Below are positions 35,884 to 48,580 of a stretch of DNA of 64,000 nt, piece by piece. This DNA is from Cryptomeria japonica. Lineage: Eukaryota > Streptophyta > Pinopsida > Cupressales > Cupressaceae. Numbering within the stretch: the stretch's first letter is position 1; each line of letters opens with the position of its first letter. The stretch spans positions 167,011,521 through 167,075,520 of the forward strand of contig NC_081406.1 of assembly GCF_030272615.1 (NCBI RefSeq). The letters run 5' to 3'. The position numbers were made by a program, and so were the translations under genes. Under the pieces are notes generated by a model that saw only the letters and a program-made list of their open reading frames with translations, did not search any database and was not told where the DNA came from.

Positions 35884-36585
35884 GTAACAAATATATTTCT
35901 TTACTTTATGAAGATCGAAAGAAACTATCATGCCAAGCTAACTTCCAACAATTTCTATAACAACATTAAGACACATTTCTTGTATTGTTAAATAAATTTT
36001 GAAATAATTAATTGTCTGCATTGTTCGTTGAATTTGAAATACATTTTAAATTCTCTATCTTGCAAACTTTCTTCTTTGAAATATGCAAGCAACATTTTCT
36101 TCTTTGCCTCCCTTAATTATAACTAATCGAGCATTTCACACTCAAACTCTCGCATCAAGAAAGCAATTCATCATTTTTGGTAGGTACTATTTTTTTTATA
36201 TGTTAGATTGAAAATGAATTTTAATCCTAATGATGACTTTAACATGCACTTAATAAAAACTATCTTACTTTACTTTTAATCTTCTATCATGAATTCTACT
36301 CAGTTTAAGCAATGAGTTATAAATCAGACAAAGTATTCAGAAAATTATAATGATTTGTATTTCTCAACTCAATGCATATTGTTGTTTTGCTTAAATTTAG
36401 GTTTAAGACATAAAAATATACCCACTTGCTTTTACAAGCTACCAGTTGCCTTCAAGTATCGTGCACTATGTCTCAAAAAGAAAACCTTTGTCAAACCAAA
36501 AGCTCCAAGCTGCATAGTTAAGCCACTTAACCTTAGTCTTTTTACAGCAAAAAAGTTTCTAATTTTTTTATTTTCCCACTATCTA

Positions 36586-36740
36586 TTTTGAATAATATTT
36601 ATTTTTACTAATGCAGGTAAGTTGTTGAGTTTGCTAACCCATTGAAGCTGTTTTTAATTTACCTACTATATATTTTGAATAATATTTATTTTTACTAATG
36701 TAGGTAAGTTGTTGGAGTTTGCTAACCCATTGAAGTTGAT
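36586..36740. repeat. 87-bp tandem duplication
   Basis: TTTTGAATAATATTTATTTT starts at 36586 and 36673; both copies continue through GGTAAGTTGTTG and TTTGCTAACCCATTGAAG. Confidence 0.9.
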
Positions 36741-37321
36741 GGACATTCAAGGATCATCATTTACAAATTATTATGATAGAGTAGGGCCACACACATCAAA
36801 AGCTCTTCATCATTCAACATCTCTTCTCTCACATTTCATTCAAATATTCTCATTCAGTCCTTGTTCGTGCTTTAGAAATTGGAGCATCAAATGCAATGTT
36901 GAATGTTCTCCTGTTAAAAAAAAATAAAAAATTATACTATTATTGATTTCAGCTTCAACTTCTCAGCCACATGTAAAAATATTAACTTTTAGATTATTGA
37001 ATTTAGCTGGATATTCTCAATCTTCTGGAAAAAATCTCAACTTTTATATTATTGATAATTCCTCTCAACCTGGTGAAAGAAATATCAACTTAAGTTATAT
37101 TATTGATTTCAGCTTCTACCTTTTGTCTTATGGAAAAAATACTTATTGAATTCACTTTTAGATTATTGAATTTAGTTTAAGCTTTTCAGTCTTGCTCATT
37201 TTCTATACCAATAAAGAGAACAAAGACAATCCATGCATCTTTTACTTTCCATGAAACTTCCTCCAACATTTTTACATTTAAGTAAATGCATTTCTATTGT
37301 TTTCTACTCTAAACTAACAAT

Positions 37322-37505
37322 ATGCTCATAAGCACAGATTAACCAAGATAAGTTTTAGCAATGGTGAAAAGCATCGATCTCATCATAATTAGAATTTAGG
37401 ATTTGTAAGGATCTTTCAAAGTCTAAATCTTTGCAAATATTATCCTGTATGCCCATAAACACAGATTAACCAGGATAAGTTTTAGCAATGGTGGAAAGCA
37501 TCAAT
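37322..37505. repeat. direct repeat, 127-bp spacing
   Basis: Copies of about 55 bp at 37322 and 37449 share CACAGATTAACCA and ATAAGTTTTAGCAATGGTG. They lie just downstream of the last recognised sugar-transporter exon (minus strand), probably inside its intron. Confidence 0.85.
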
Positions 37506-37554
37506 TTATTTAACACCACATTAATATATAGAATCTAATTTCATTGAATGTTAC

Positions 37555-39269
37555 CAGCCATCTTGGAGCTTCTGGGATTAAAAAAAGCCCAAGAACCAAT
37601 AAACTACAGGGAACTGCACCTGCATAGCCATAAAATACTGGAAAGATGAGCATTATTTAGCAACCACACAATGAAATTTTGATAAATTGATTTGAATTAA
37701 ACCTTATCCTCTCTTACATATAATTTCCACCAATATACCTGCAATTGCAAGATGCCTCCAGGAAATGAACATTCCCAATAGATATGCCACGAATATACCA
37801 ATCGTTATGGAAAGCTGTTTCACAAGTAGTCTCTTAGTTTGTAACAACTTCGACTTTGCAAATGAAAATCAATGACCATATTTTACATTTAAGGACAGTT
37901 TAAAGGTTGAGTTTTCAGTAAATGCTGGTGACGAGCAAGTCCTTACCATGTTGACTGTACCAAGACCTCCACGCAAGTGCTTAGGAGCTATCTCAGCAAT
38001 ATACACAGGCACCTGAAAAGATCATAACATACAACGCAGAAAATTATATGAATGTCTAGGCCATTTTTCTTCCTGATTACTCCAAAGAGTAATCCCTATT
38101 ATTAGTCATCAAATTTTTTTATTGGCTAATGTTCATGTGAAGAAAAGAAGTGCTATATAGGAAAATAAAATAATCTGACCAATACAGACAAATGTCTGGC
38201 ATAAGGAATTTATATTGTTTTGAGTTCTTGATAAGGTATCTAATATTTTGATCTCAAAAGTAAAGTTGACAAGGAATTCAGTTTTTAATGCATCTAGAAA
38301 GACCACCTCTCAATTTATGTTTTCTATGAAGGAAAGCTTTTTAAGTATACACCGAACACTGCTGTGGCAGATGATAATTTTCCATTTTTTGTCAGAAATA
38401 ATTCAGTGGCTTTTTAATTAGAATTGATTTTGGCAAACGTGTCTCTCTATGTGAATAATAAGAATTAAAACTGGAAATTATAAATTATAAATCTGATAAT
38501 GGAGAGGAAAACATTTAATAACAGGAACTTGAATTTATTGTAAAGGGTTTTGATAAATCAATGAACTTACAGTGAATGATATGATCCCTACTCCCAAGCC
38601 TGTCAATGACCTACCTATATAAAGAAATGAAGAATCTTGCATCCGGAAAGAAATAATGAAATTAGAATACTTAGTATATTCTTTTCATGTGCAAGTTACA
38701 GAAGTTCTGATACTGAACTTAAAAACATGCATGTCATAATTCTAGGACCATTTTTTTGTAGGCAATGTTTATATGATGTAGGGTTCGTTAATCGAAGAAC
38801 TACAACTTGCCTTTGCCAAACAAATGACTATCCACCCTAGAATATTGGGTATTGAGGCTACTACCAGTGCCTGTGTATGTAAAAAGAAATCTCTTAAAAA
38901 GATCAGAACTCGTACAAGGGACATCTTACATCAATTAAGATTGAAAGGAATAAATTAATTCATATATATCAACTTATATTTCCCTTCAACAATACAAACT
39001 CCTAAGAACATACCCCTTTTCTTCCAATATAATCAGCAAGTAGCCATTTGACCACGGCCCCAATCATTGCCCCAACATTGGACAGTGATCCAAATAAAGA
39101 AAACTGTGTGAAAGTGAGCAGCCAATTCATCAACAACGGCAAGCTTGACATCTGCAATTCTAGTAGAGAGAGGCACATACAATGCTCCAAGAGTAATGCA
39201 ACATACCTCAGAAATGGTCAGATTGAGATCATTCATTATACTACTCTCAGTCGGTGATGAATAGCCAGT
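37555..39269 (-). CDS. ERD6-like sugar transporter (MFS), seven internal exons
   Basis: Minus-strand exons: 39269-39207 ([20 protein letters not shown]), 39103-39014 ([16 protein letters not shown]...LADYIGRKG), 38870-38811 ([20 protein letters not shown]), 38614-38571 ([14 protein letters not shown]), 38012-37947 ([20 protein letters not shown]), 37814-37739 ([16 protein letters not shown]) and 37619-37555 ([19 protein letters not shown]). Present are the MFS loop motif D-x-x-GRKG and the sugar-transporter signature PEAPRWL. The order matches transmembrane helices 1-6 of ERD6-like vacuolar monosaccharide exporters. There are no internal stops and splice phases fit, except that the 38870 and 38614 exons do not join in phase without a small missing exon or an alternative donor at 38803. 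The N-terminal exon and the second half (helices 7-12) were not found between 30 and 37.5 kb, so the gene is partial or has long introns. Confidence 0.88.
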
Positions 39270-41335
39270 CTGCAACAAGATGACTAATATCACTTTTCTT
39301 TGTTGTTCCCCTTCCAAATATATAAGAACAATAAGTCATTTGTGAAATTTGTGCTAACTTTTGCACACAAGTTTTCCAACAATTACATTGGATATAATTT
39401 CAATCATTGGAAATTTTCTATATATTTCTTTTAAATAGTTCATATTGTAGCATCATATAACAGTTTACATGAAAAATATTTAACTATACTCTATCCTAGT
39501 AATGCTTTGAACTTGTAAGCTAAATGTTATTCTCATTGTACACTTTTCTTGTTGCAGCTCAAAAAATAGAGGTACATTTCATCTGTCATGTCATATGTCA
39601 AGCTTGTTTTCAGACGCAAGGGAAACAAGTATCTTATTTAAGAACTAGGAAGGTCCCTCACATCCAGTTTTAGTAATGTGCACTAGAGTTACCTAGCTAT
39701 TTTTGTCACAGAGATCTTCAAAAATTGTCACTTATAGAGGACAAGGCTAAGGTTGATGGGTTTTATCATATTACTCATTAATACCATCTTGTGGCCTTAG
39801 TTTGGAAAAAGAAACAAATTGAATGTTTGGTCATACTTGGAGATCCATAAAGCCCCTTTCATGCTTCTAGAGTAGGACATTGTATATATTGCCTACCGGG
39901 GCACTCTTTGACAAGAAATCCACAAGACTTAAAACGTGAAAGCACCTCATCATCAATTCCTTCCCTGACAGAATACATATATAGATTAGTCTCAAATGAT
40001 AAAAGAGATTTATTTGGTATGACCCAAAAGTGGAGAGAACTGAAATATTCTAATTTAGCAGTAGCTCTTTGTACAGCTGAGACATAAAGGACTTGATTAA
40101 AGCACAATATTGGATTATTGAAATCTAAATCTGCACATGATGAATTGTTCAGCAAGTGTAGCTTAAGAAACACTTTAAAGTGAGGAGCCCAATTCAGTTT
40201 GTGCTCCAATAGATGTCATATTCTCTGTTTGAGGATGATGTGAAGAAACATATGTTAGTTCTACCATTCAGACTAAAGTTGTTTTTGTTCTGTTTCGCCA
40301 TAAGATAGCTGTCTTCAGGTGTCAAGCACTGAAATGATCTCCTAGGCTTACTGGATTGATTAATTCACATTTCACTCTTCCTTCACTGCCCTATATGGTC
40401 TCTTTCGGCAAGTTGTCAAGTGCCCTGCATCCCTCACTGACATTGCTAGCAAAAAGGACTTGTCAGGCCTAAGCCAATTTTAGTTGACAGGTGCTCCTCT
40501 CTATACTTGTTCCAAATCTCATGATTTGGCTCATATTGCCATTTTTTCAATTTTTTCCATTGAATATTTGACCTTAGATGGTAAGAGAATCGACAATAAA
40601 TTCTAACTAGTAGCAGTAAAGATTATGTTAGCTGAGAGCCTGAGACCATTACCTAAAGAATGTAATCACTCTTGATGACCATACAAACATTAACAACTCT
40701 TTATTTTTCCTATGCAATGTAACTAAAACACTCCTTTCTTTTTTTATCATTGTTGACAGTACTCTTAAGTTGTATTCACCTATTCTGATCATTTGTAGAC
40801 ACTACATTATTATTTTGCTTTCAATCTCAAATCATACTCCTCCATTTGGACTACATCTTCTGCACTCACTTAAATGATAAAGCACTTCCATGGCATTGGC
40901 CAGTATTGAACTTAAGAGATCCATCTCCATAAAATAAATCTTTAATAGGTTCAGGGAAATCATATATCGGGTGGAGATGATGAGTGTAGATCTAATTAGT
41001 CCATATGTATTTTACTAAATACTAAACCAGTCTCTAGTTACTTTCATACTCATTTTTAATTTAACAATTTTCATGGTTACTTCAGGACCCGGACTAGGCT
41101 AAAAATCCCTTAGCTCCCTCTCTTACATTATATTACTTCCTAAATCTGCGCACTCTGTAGATTGTCCTTCCTTCATTCGAGGGCATGAATAGCAATTATT
41201 TAATGAAATTTTGGTACAACTCTTTAAGATATATTTTGTTTTCTATATTTTTTCATTTTTAAATTCATATCAGGCAACTAATCATGTAGGAGAGTTATTA
41301 ATTTAGATATCTTAAATATTTTACAGATTTTAAAC
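39270..41335. other. no recognised gene
   Basis: The 5' side of the transporter. The first exon (cytosolic N-terminus) was looked for on the minus strand and not found. The minus frame 39859-40209 (116 codons) has no recognisable domain. Confidence 0.4.
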
Positions 41336-41520
41336 TTAATCCTAACCCTAATTATATTATCATTACCTTCCCAATTACAATTACAATTACAATTAGTGTT
41401 AAACAAGTCTTGCTTTAACAAGTGTTTGTTTAAGGCTAGAGTTAAATTAGGGCTAGGGCTAGGGCTAGGGAATTAGGGTTATGGTTATGGTTATGGATCT
41501 ATGATAAAAAGTTGAAATAA
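41336..41520. repeat. degenerate telomere-like motifs
   Basis: TCCTAACCCTAATTA near 41339 and, about 100 bp on, GGGCTAGGGCTAGGGCTAGG with TTAGGGTTATGGTTATGG (41450-41512). Between them is a run of four TTACAA units. These resemble, but do not equal, the plant repeat TTTAGGG. Confidence 0.6.
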
Positions 41521-41559
41521 GGTAATGATTATGGTTAAAAGAGGGTGCATTTAAGGTTA

Positions 41560-42560
41560 TAGTGCAATTAGATATAAATATAAATAATTGTGAATATATA
41601 CAATGTTTTTTTTTTTATAAAGTGTTCAAGAAGAACGTAAAATATAATTATAAGAATAATATAAACATATAATGATATAATAATAAAAATATAATCAACA
41701 ACAATAATATGATAGTTAAAATATCACTATATAGTAATATAGTAATAATATATTAACATTATTAACAATATAAGATTAATAGTAACAATATTATTATATA
41801 AATTACAATATGATAATACATGATGATTAATGACAATAATAAAGTATTTTTCTATTATGTGTAATTAGAGATAATAAAATTCAAATATTAATTAATTAAA
41901 TTTTTGATATCTTAACCATTTCAAACATTATTATTTTTAAATTAAAAATAGATAAATTGAACAATATGTTCCATGAAAATGTTGATAGTTTTAATTTGAT
42001 TAAAATTTAATTAATTATATTAGTGAAGAGAATTTATTTATTTTATTATATGAAAAATGAAGAAAATTTATACAATAGTTTTAATAGTGAAAGAATAGAA
42101 GAATAATTAGAAATAAATTTTAAGTGAAATTAAACTCAATGTAAAATCAAATTTAATGTATATTATATAGTATTGATTGAGTTTTTTTAATAATTATCAT
42201 TAAAATAGAAAATAAAAATTTGATAAATACAAATATTTGTTTATTTTTAAGAAATTTAAAATTTTAAAAGAATTGAGAATTTACTTTTTACATTTTTAAT
42301 AGGTTTTATTTTAATTTTTAACTTTTTAAATTTGGTTTTATTTGTAAGTTTTAATGTAAGAGTTAATATTTTAGCATTAACATTTCTAATATAGTTTAAT
42401 TTTATTTAATTAGGTTCAACTTTCTATTAGTTATAATTTTCTAAAATTGAATTTATCTTTCAACTATTGAGTTTACAAATTGCAAAATGATGCCAATAAC
42501 ACTATAATTTTTTACTAATTCACTATTATTTTAGTTTAATATCAAAATATATCAATTCGC
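41560..42560. other. extremely AT-rich block
   Basis: About 1 kb of nearly pure A/T with short TAATAATA-type runs, and no gene. Confidence 0.7.
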
Positions 42561-44465
42561 AATGCAATATCAAACTACTAATCTCACCTAATCTTAACTC
42601 TAAATACATATCCTAACACTATTCCTAACTCTAAATACATATGTAACACTATTAGCAGGAACTTGATGCTTTGCGTCCTTGTTAAAAAAGGACAATTTTT
42701 AATGATTTAAAAAATTAACCATTGTTTACTGTCCTTTGATCTCTCATTTCAATGCACATACTCAATTATCAAAACAATATCTCTTATTGTTTATATGGCA
42801 CCATTATCAAATGTCCTATGCACAAATTGAAGTGGTGTCGTTTTATTTGTGTCGGTGATAATAATTTGCTGTGTTTCTTCCATCCTCCACCATTGAAATG
42901 GAAGCACAGACTTGTACAGCTCACATCGCGTCCTTTCAAGAAAAAGCATGACCATTTCGATAAAAAACAGAAGTTAATGCTTTCTGAAGTGGAGAACCAC
43001 TTGAAGTGAGAAGAATACATCAAGGTGGGCCAACATGCAACAGGCTCTCCAAGTTGTCTTGGGTTTGTATTATACCCAGAGTTCATTGTTCAATCTCTTT
43101 ATGTTGGAGGGTCTTAGTCAAAACATGTTTGTTTGTCTGATAACCATCACCATGGGTCCTTCCAGTTCAGAAAGTAAACAAAACGAGTGTTTTCATCACT
43201 GAATGAATGACCCATCCAAATCACAGCAGAGGAAGTTGCCGTGTGAATTGCAGACACGGCAAGAGTTTTGAATTCAAAGTGCATGTTTTACAGATACAAA
43301 AACATTACAAAAGAGGCCTTCTAGTGAACACTAATGATTGAAGTGATCAAATTCTAATTACTATCATTATGATTTGATAAAAGGATAAGTTTTGGAATTG
43401 ATTTTAAAATCTATATATTTTTAGAATACTATATTGAAAAGAAAAAGTACTAAGACTATAATTCCGAGACATCTTTAAAAGATTTATATGTGAAAAAGAG
43501 AACAAGTTCTAGATTAATCTATTAAAAATTATTTTAAAAGTTAGTATCTATTTATAAGTTTTTGCATGTTTTATATGTGGGAGCTATTTGAATTAGGTTT
43601 TTTTTTATAAATAATATATTTTTATATTAATTTATTAAAAAAATATAATATATTATAGTTTAAAGAAAAAGATGGGTGAAATAGCATCAAGCTTTAAAAT
43701 ATCAATGTAAGAAATATTAAACATATAAAGTAGTTAAACTAATATGCAATTGGTGCAATTACAATGAGTAGAGGAGGTGGAGCTCTATCAAAGGAATGAC
43801 CCCAGCAATCTTGGAGGTTTTGGGCATCATGGATCGGATCTCAACCCGTAAGGGTACTATCATTCTCTCTATCTTTATCTTTTTTCTTAATTAGAGGGAA
43901 TTGTTTATACAAGAGAGATAGCAAGAGCCAGGGAAAGGTACTTGCCAAAAGGAAACTAGGTAGCGTCATACAACTTCCTACACTTATCTATACAAGATGG
44001 TGAATGCAAAAAAATTCTAAATCCTTTAACACTTACAAATTCAAATGCACATCTAATTAAAACATAAGAAAGTATTCAAACAAAAGAAACACATAATGTA
44101 GCATATTTGTGGGAAAACCCTTTTGGGGAAACGCCACACTCCAACAATAGTTGTACAATACAATCTCAGAGCTATGCTCTTTAGGAGTCTTCACACTATT
44201 ACAACGTTCTAGAATAATTTTGGCAACATAATGACATCTCTCAAAAAATTCAAACTGTCATTTAAAATGAGCTAAGGCACCACATATTTATAGAGCTCAA
44301 CACATGAGTGGAAAGTGCTCAAGGTTTCCAAAACCAACTTCAACGCCTAAGAGGTAAGTTGTGTCAAATATAACAAATTGTCATTCCCATGACACATTGC
44401 ACATAACAACTTTCCAAAGAACTAACACGTATCACATCCAAAATGGTCATCTTGCCCAATGCAAT
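42561..44465. other. unassigned DNA, possibly retrotransposon flank
   Basis: Two overlapping open frames on opposite strands near 42752-43086 match nothing known to me. The part 44100-44230, starting TGTGGGAAAACCC, looks like the end of a plant LTR and borders the minus-strand copia remnant. Confidence 0.35.
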
Positions 44466-44469
44466 GCAT

Positions 44470-46530
44470 GTTCAACATAGAAATTGTCATAACCAAGAAT
44501 AGGCACCTTCCTTATTGCAAAATAGTAACTACCAAGGATTTGCAAGACGACATGTTGAATCTCTCCAACACCAAGTTCATATACTTGTTGTGGCTTAACC
44601 AAGGATTTTTGCTAGCTCTATCTCTTATGACATCCATCCCCAGGATATACCTTGCTGCACCTAAATCTTTCTAATTATCAAATTGTGCTGACAATTGAAA
44701 CTTCAAATCTAAAATCATTTTGTCATTCCTAAAACATAGCATATCATTTACATACAATGCAATTATGAGAATGCGATCATTTTTAGTTTTAAATTACATG
44801 CAATGGTCATATTTAGATCTCTAAAAAATCTCAAACTCAACACATAGGTGCCAATTTTTTGGTAGCATGTCCCAAGAGATTCAAACCATAAAAAGATTTC
44901 TTCAACTTGTGTATTGGATGTTCTTTACCTTCAACCATGAAATACTCTGGTTGTGAAATGTAAATCTTTTCCTCCAAGTCACTATGAAGGAACATTATCT
45001 TCACATCCATCTACTCAATCACTAAATCATATGTTGTTGCAAGTGATAACAAAAAAGAATGGATGTCAACTTCCTTATAGGAGAGAAAATCTCACCAAAG
45101 TGAATTCCCTTCTTTTGAGAATACCCCTTTGAGACCAACTGTGCCTTATGCTTTTCAACACTACCATGAAGACCCAATTTCTTCTTGAACACTTGTTTAA
45201 AACCAACGAGTTTATGTTCATCAGGATTAGGTTGAACAACAATTTGATACTTGAACACTCATCAGTGTTAACAATCAAAGGAAAAACACAATTTGAATTC
45301 ATAATAACGAATAACCAAACCTTTCTAGTGAATATCCAAATATTTCTAGTTATCTCCTATCATATGTAGACCTCCTCAATTATTGAGGTTGAGGTTCTTC
45401 ATCTTCTTCAGAATGCTCAAAGCTTCCAGTGTGCTCATCCTCATCAGGTCCAACAAGAGTGTGTAGTTCATCTTTTTTCAGAGTAGGTAGAACTTGAACT
45501 ACCTCCCTTTTCTCATATTTCTCTGGCTACAATAATATAGTGGAAGGTTTCATCTCCCTGAAAATTACACTTCTTCTATAGAGAACCTTCTAGGCCACTA
45601 GATCCCAAATCTTCTACCCTTTCACACCAACACCATAGCCAATGACAATACACTTTCAACACACTTGGCACATGTGCATATGCCTCAACCAAATACACAA
45701 AGATGCCTAATTGAAGGATTTTTACCAGAACACGCCTCCATGGGTGTCTTATCAACACGAGCTAATGTAGGGGATCTATTGATTTGATAACATGCAGTGG
45801 CTATAGCTTCAACCCAAAACTTTTGTTCAAGACTAGCACCACTCAACATACGTGTAGCCCTCTCCATCAACGTCATACTAAAACTCCATTTTGTTGAGGG
45901 GTGTATTGAGTTGTCTTATGAATTTTGATCTCATGCCCTTTATAGAAATTTTCAAACTCTACAAAACAAAACTCTCCAATATTATCAATCCTATTTCTAT
46001 CAATCTGATTTTCAACTAAGCATTTAAACTCCTTAAATTGACTAAAGACTTTAGCCTTACTCGAGTAAATATACAAATGTCCTATTATAATCATCTATAA
46101 AATACACAAAGTACACATATTTTGATAAAGAAGGAACATTTACAGGACCAAACACATCCACGTGGACGTAGTTCAACACCCCAAAAGACATGAGAACTTT
46201 TATAAAATTGCACACTGTTTTGTTTACCAAAGACAAAGTTCACATAAGTCAAACTCAAGATTGCAATCTTCAAGGCCTTCTACAATACTCTTACATTTCA
46301 AGGCTCCAATACCCTTCTCACCAATATAGCTAATTCCTGGAGTACCATGATATCATCTTCTCTATAGGAAGCTTCATTTCCAAAGAATGGGCACCCCTGG
46401 GTGGCCAAAAAGCACAACCATCATAAGTAGATTCAATAGATTTCTTCACTAGTTTATCCAATGCTGAGGACAAAAACTCAATTTTTTCTTCAACTTGTTT
46501 GAAGAACTATTGTACTTAACAATGCATGCA
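44470..46530 (-). pseudogene. Ty1/copia remnant (integrase and RT), minus strand
   Basis: Read on the minus strand: a pre-integrase piece with IGEKGIGALKC (near 46310), and integrase with VHVDVFGPV in one frame and VENQIDRNRIDNIGEF and TPQQNG in others. Then come MTLMERATRMLSGASLEQKF (45876), an acidic linker (LHTLVGPDEDEHTGSFEHSE, near 45440) and the RT start VEKHKAQLVSKGYSQKKG. The RT core follows, with FLHSDLEEKIYISQPE. The catalytic box reads YVND in place of YVDD (44743-44754), so the second-position Asp is gone. RNase H is absent. Many frameshifts and stops show an old dead copy. No LTR could be bounded. Confidence 0.85.
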
Positions 46531-46589
46531 TCTAGCTTGCATAGGGTTCATATCCAAACTCCTCTAGCAAAAACCATAGCTCTTTATGC

Positions 46590-47570
46590 AAACTGGTGAA
46601 GGCTCTTTATGACTTGAAGCAAGCCCCCAAGGCATAATATATCAAGATTAATCAATATTTGGTTGCACAAGGATTGTAGAGAAGTCCTTCCAATCCCAAC
46701 TTGTATGTGAAGAGTGTTGGCATTGACATCATTTTTCTTGTCATCTATGTGGATGATATCATCGTTACCAGTAATAGAGCACAATAGCTTTTGAAAATCA
46801 AAATAAATTTGTGTCAAGCATTTGATATGACAAATTTGGGAGTTTTGCATTATTATCTCAATGTAGAGGAGATAGGTGGTAGCATAACCATTTCTCAGAC
46901 AAAGTATGCTAGGAGTTTGTTGGATAAGTTTAGGATGATAGATTGCAAACCTTCATCTACACCAATGTAGAAAAGGTTGAAACTATCAACCAAATCAAAT
47001 TCATTGTGGTGAATGAGTCAACTTTCAAGCATTTAGTTGGCAGTCTCATCCGTCATACAACCACTGGACCTGATCTTAGTTATGCTGTGAGCTACATATC
47101 TCATTTCATGACAACCCCTAAAGATAAATATTTTGCTACAATGAAGCATGTATTGAGATGTGAAAGGGACATCTGACTTTAGCATTTTGTACAACGAAAG
47201 CAAAGATCCTCGGCGATTGGTTTGACCATTGACGATAGGAAGTCTACTTTTAGGTATGTCTTTAGTCTTGGTAGGGGTGTGATCACATGGACTAGTAAGA
47301 AGTAGCAGGCGATAACTCTTTCCTCAATAGAAGCAGAGTGTTGGTGAATAGTTAAAGCAACATGTGAGACAGTATGCCTACGGAGGATACTTTTGGACAT
47401 GAAAATGTCTCAAGCAAGTCCTTTGCCCTTGTTCTATGACAATCAAGGGGTGTTGAAACTTGTCAAGAATCTAGTCTTCTATGAGCACACCAAACATGTA
47501 GAGCTTCATTGTCATTTCATCAAACAACTTGTTGAAGATGGAACTGTAACCTTGTAGTATGTTTCGATGA
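46590..47570 (+). pseudogene. Ty1/copia remnant (RT C-half and RNase H), plus strand
   Basis: The plus strand reads KLVKALYDLKQAPKA, a stop, then the intact polymerase box VIYVDDIIVTSN (about 46740). Then follow DMTNLGVLHYYLNVEE and TKYARSLLDKFRM. RNase H pieces are DRKSTFRYVFSLGRG, ITLSSIEAEC and PLPLFYDNQGVLKLVKN. It ends at FIKQLVEDGTVTL, where a copia element would continue with its tail but instead meets a copy of LRR exon 1 (47571-47624). It is a different element from the minus-strand remnant next to it. Confidence 0.85.
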
Positions 47571-47624
47571 TACACACTGAGGCAACAAGCACATATACGA
47601 ACGAAAGTACATGGCAATTTCATT
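47571..47624 (+). repeat. 54-bp copy of LRR-gene exon 1 end and intron start
   Basis: This block matches 49320-49373 at 50 of 54 positions by eye. That is the last 36 bases of exon 1 of the downstream LRR gene (HTEAASTDTNE) plus the first 18 bases of its intron 1. It is joined directly to the copia RNase H tail. See findings. Confidence 0.85.
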
Positions 47625-48096
47625 AAGTACTTCTAAGATTAAAGCTCAAACTTTTTCACAAAAGCATTTGCACCATCTAGGATCTTGTCTCTTCTAGAGA
47701 TTGAACCTTGTGACCATCTTTATAATATTGTCTTACTACTTTGAATTGTCCTTCTAACCTACAAATATAAGAACTTTACCCTTTTTCATATTGAAACAAA
47801 TCATGGCTTTAGTATACATGTGCTTGCAAATAAAGATTGGTACTAGAACAATGATACTACCTTACTCTAGACCATAATCGTCACTAATCTTAACAAACAC
47901 TAAGCCAAAGTGAAATGTTTAAGGACACCTTTTGGACTTGTCCTCTTGCTGAAATGACATGTACGTGAATTCATAGGCCTAGTCTATGAGTTGGGGACAC
48001 ACCTAGACTTTAAAATTTCTTCGTAATTGCTATTCTTTTTCAACTTTGAAAGTCCAAAAGAAAGTCTAGAAATAATGCTTTTATTTTCTAAACATA
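47625..48096. other. unassigned DNA
   Basis: No domain was recognised. It lies between the copia remnant and the MITE. Confidence 0.4.
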
Positions 48097-48580
48097 GGGG
48101 AAGAGCACCAGTAGCCGTCATAGCTAACTTCGCGCACCCACAGATCCTAAATGGTACATCGGATTTTGATTTTTGTTTTTTAGTTGTCTTCGTATGCGAC
48201 TTATAGTTATTGATTTGGGTTCCGGGTAGTAACGATGCACTTTGTGTAATCAGTTATGCGCACAAAGGTCAAAAAGTACACATTTCAAAGTGTCGCCTGA
48301 TACCTAACTAAAGATGTTCCAGTAACTGTCAACTCAAAATCGCTAGTACTTGTTGACAAATGTCCCAATAGTGGTGCACAAATGTTCCAATAGTAGTACA
48401 CAAATGGGACAAATGTTCCAATAGTTGTGCACAAATGAGCCAATTAATTACAAAAAATGATAGGCTATTGGTACAAAACAAATTTATTAATGGTGTTTTC
48501 ACTATGACGGCTATTGGGGGGTCAACATGACAATAAGGTGACGGTTATTGGAAATATGTTATCTATTGGTGCTCTTCCCC
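48097..48580 (+). mobile_element. TA-flanked MITE-like element, copy C
   Basis: A 484-bp element with left end GGGGAAGAGCACCAGTAG and right end, on the other strand, GGGGAAGAGCACCAATAG: 17 of 18 identical. It is flanked on both sides by TA (48095-48096 and 48581-48582). The interior holds several copies of CAAATGTTCCAATAG-type sequence. It has no coding capacity. This is the best preserved of three copies in the window and lies about 670 bp upstream of the LRR gene start. Confidence 0.88.

Noticed and set aside
42752-43086. Overlapping ORFs on both strands, about 85-100 codons
   Set aside because: No family similarity that I can see; neither strand shows convincing coding character.
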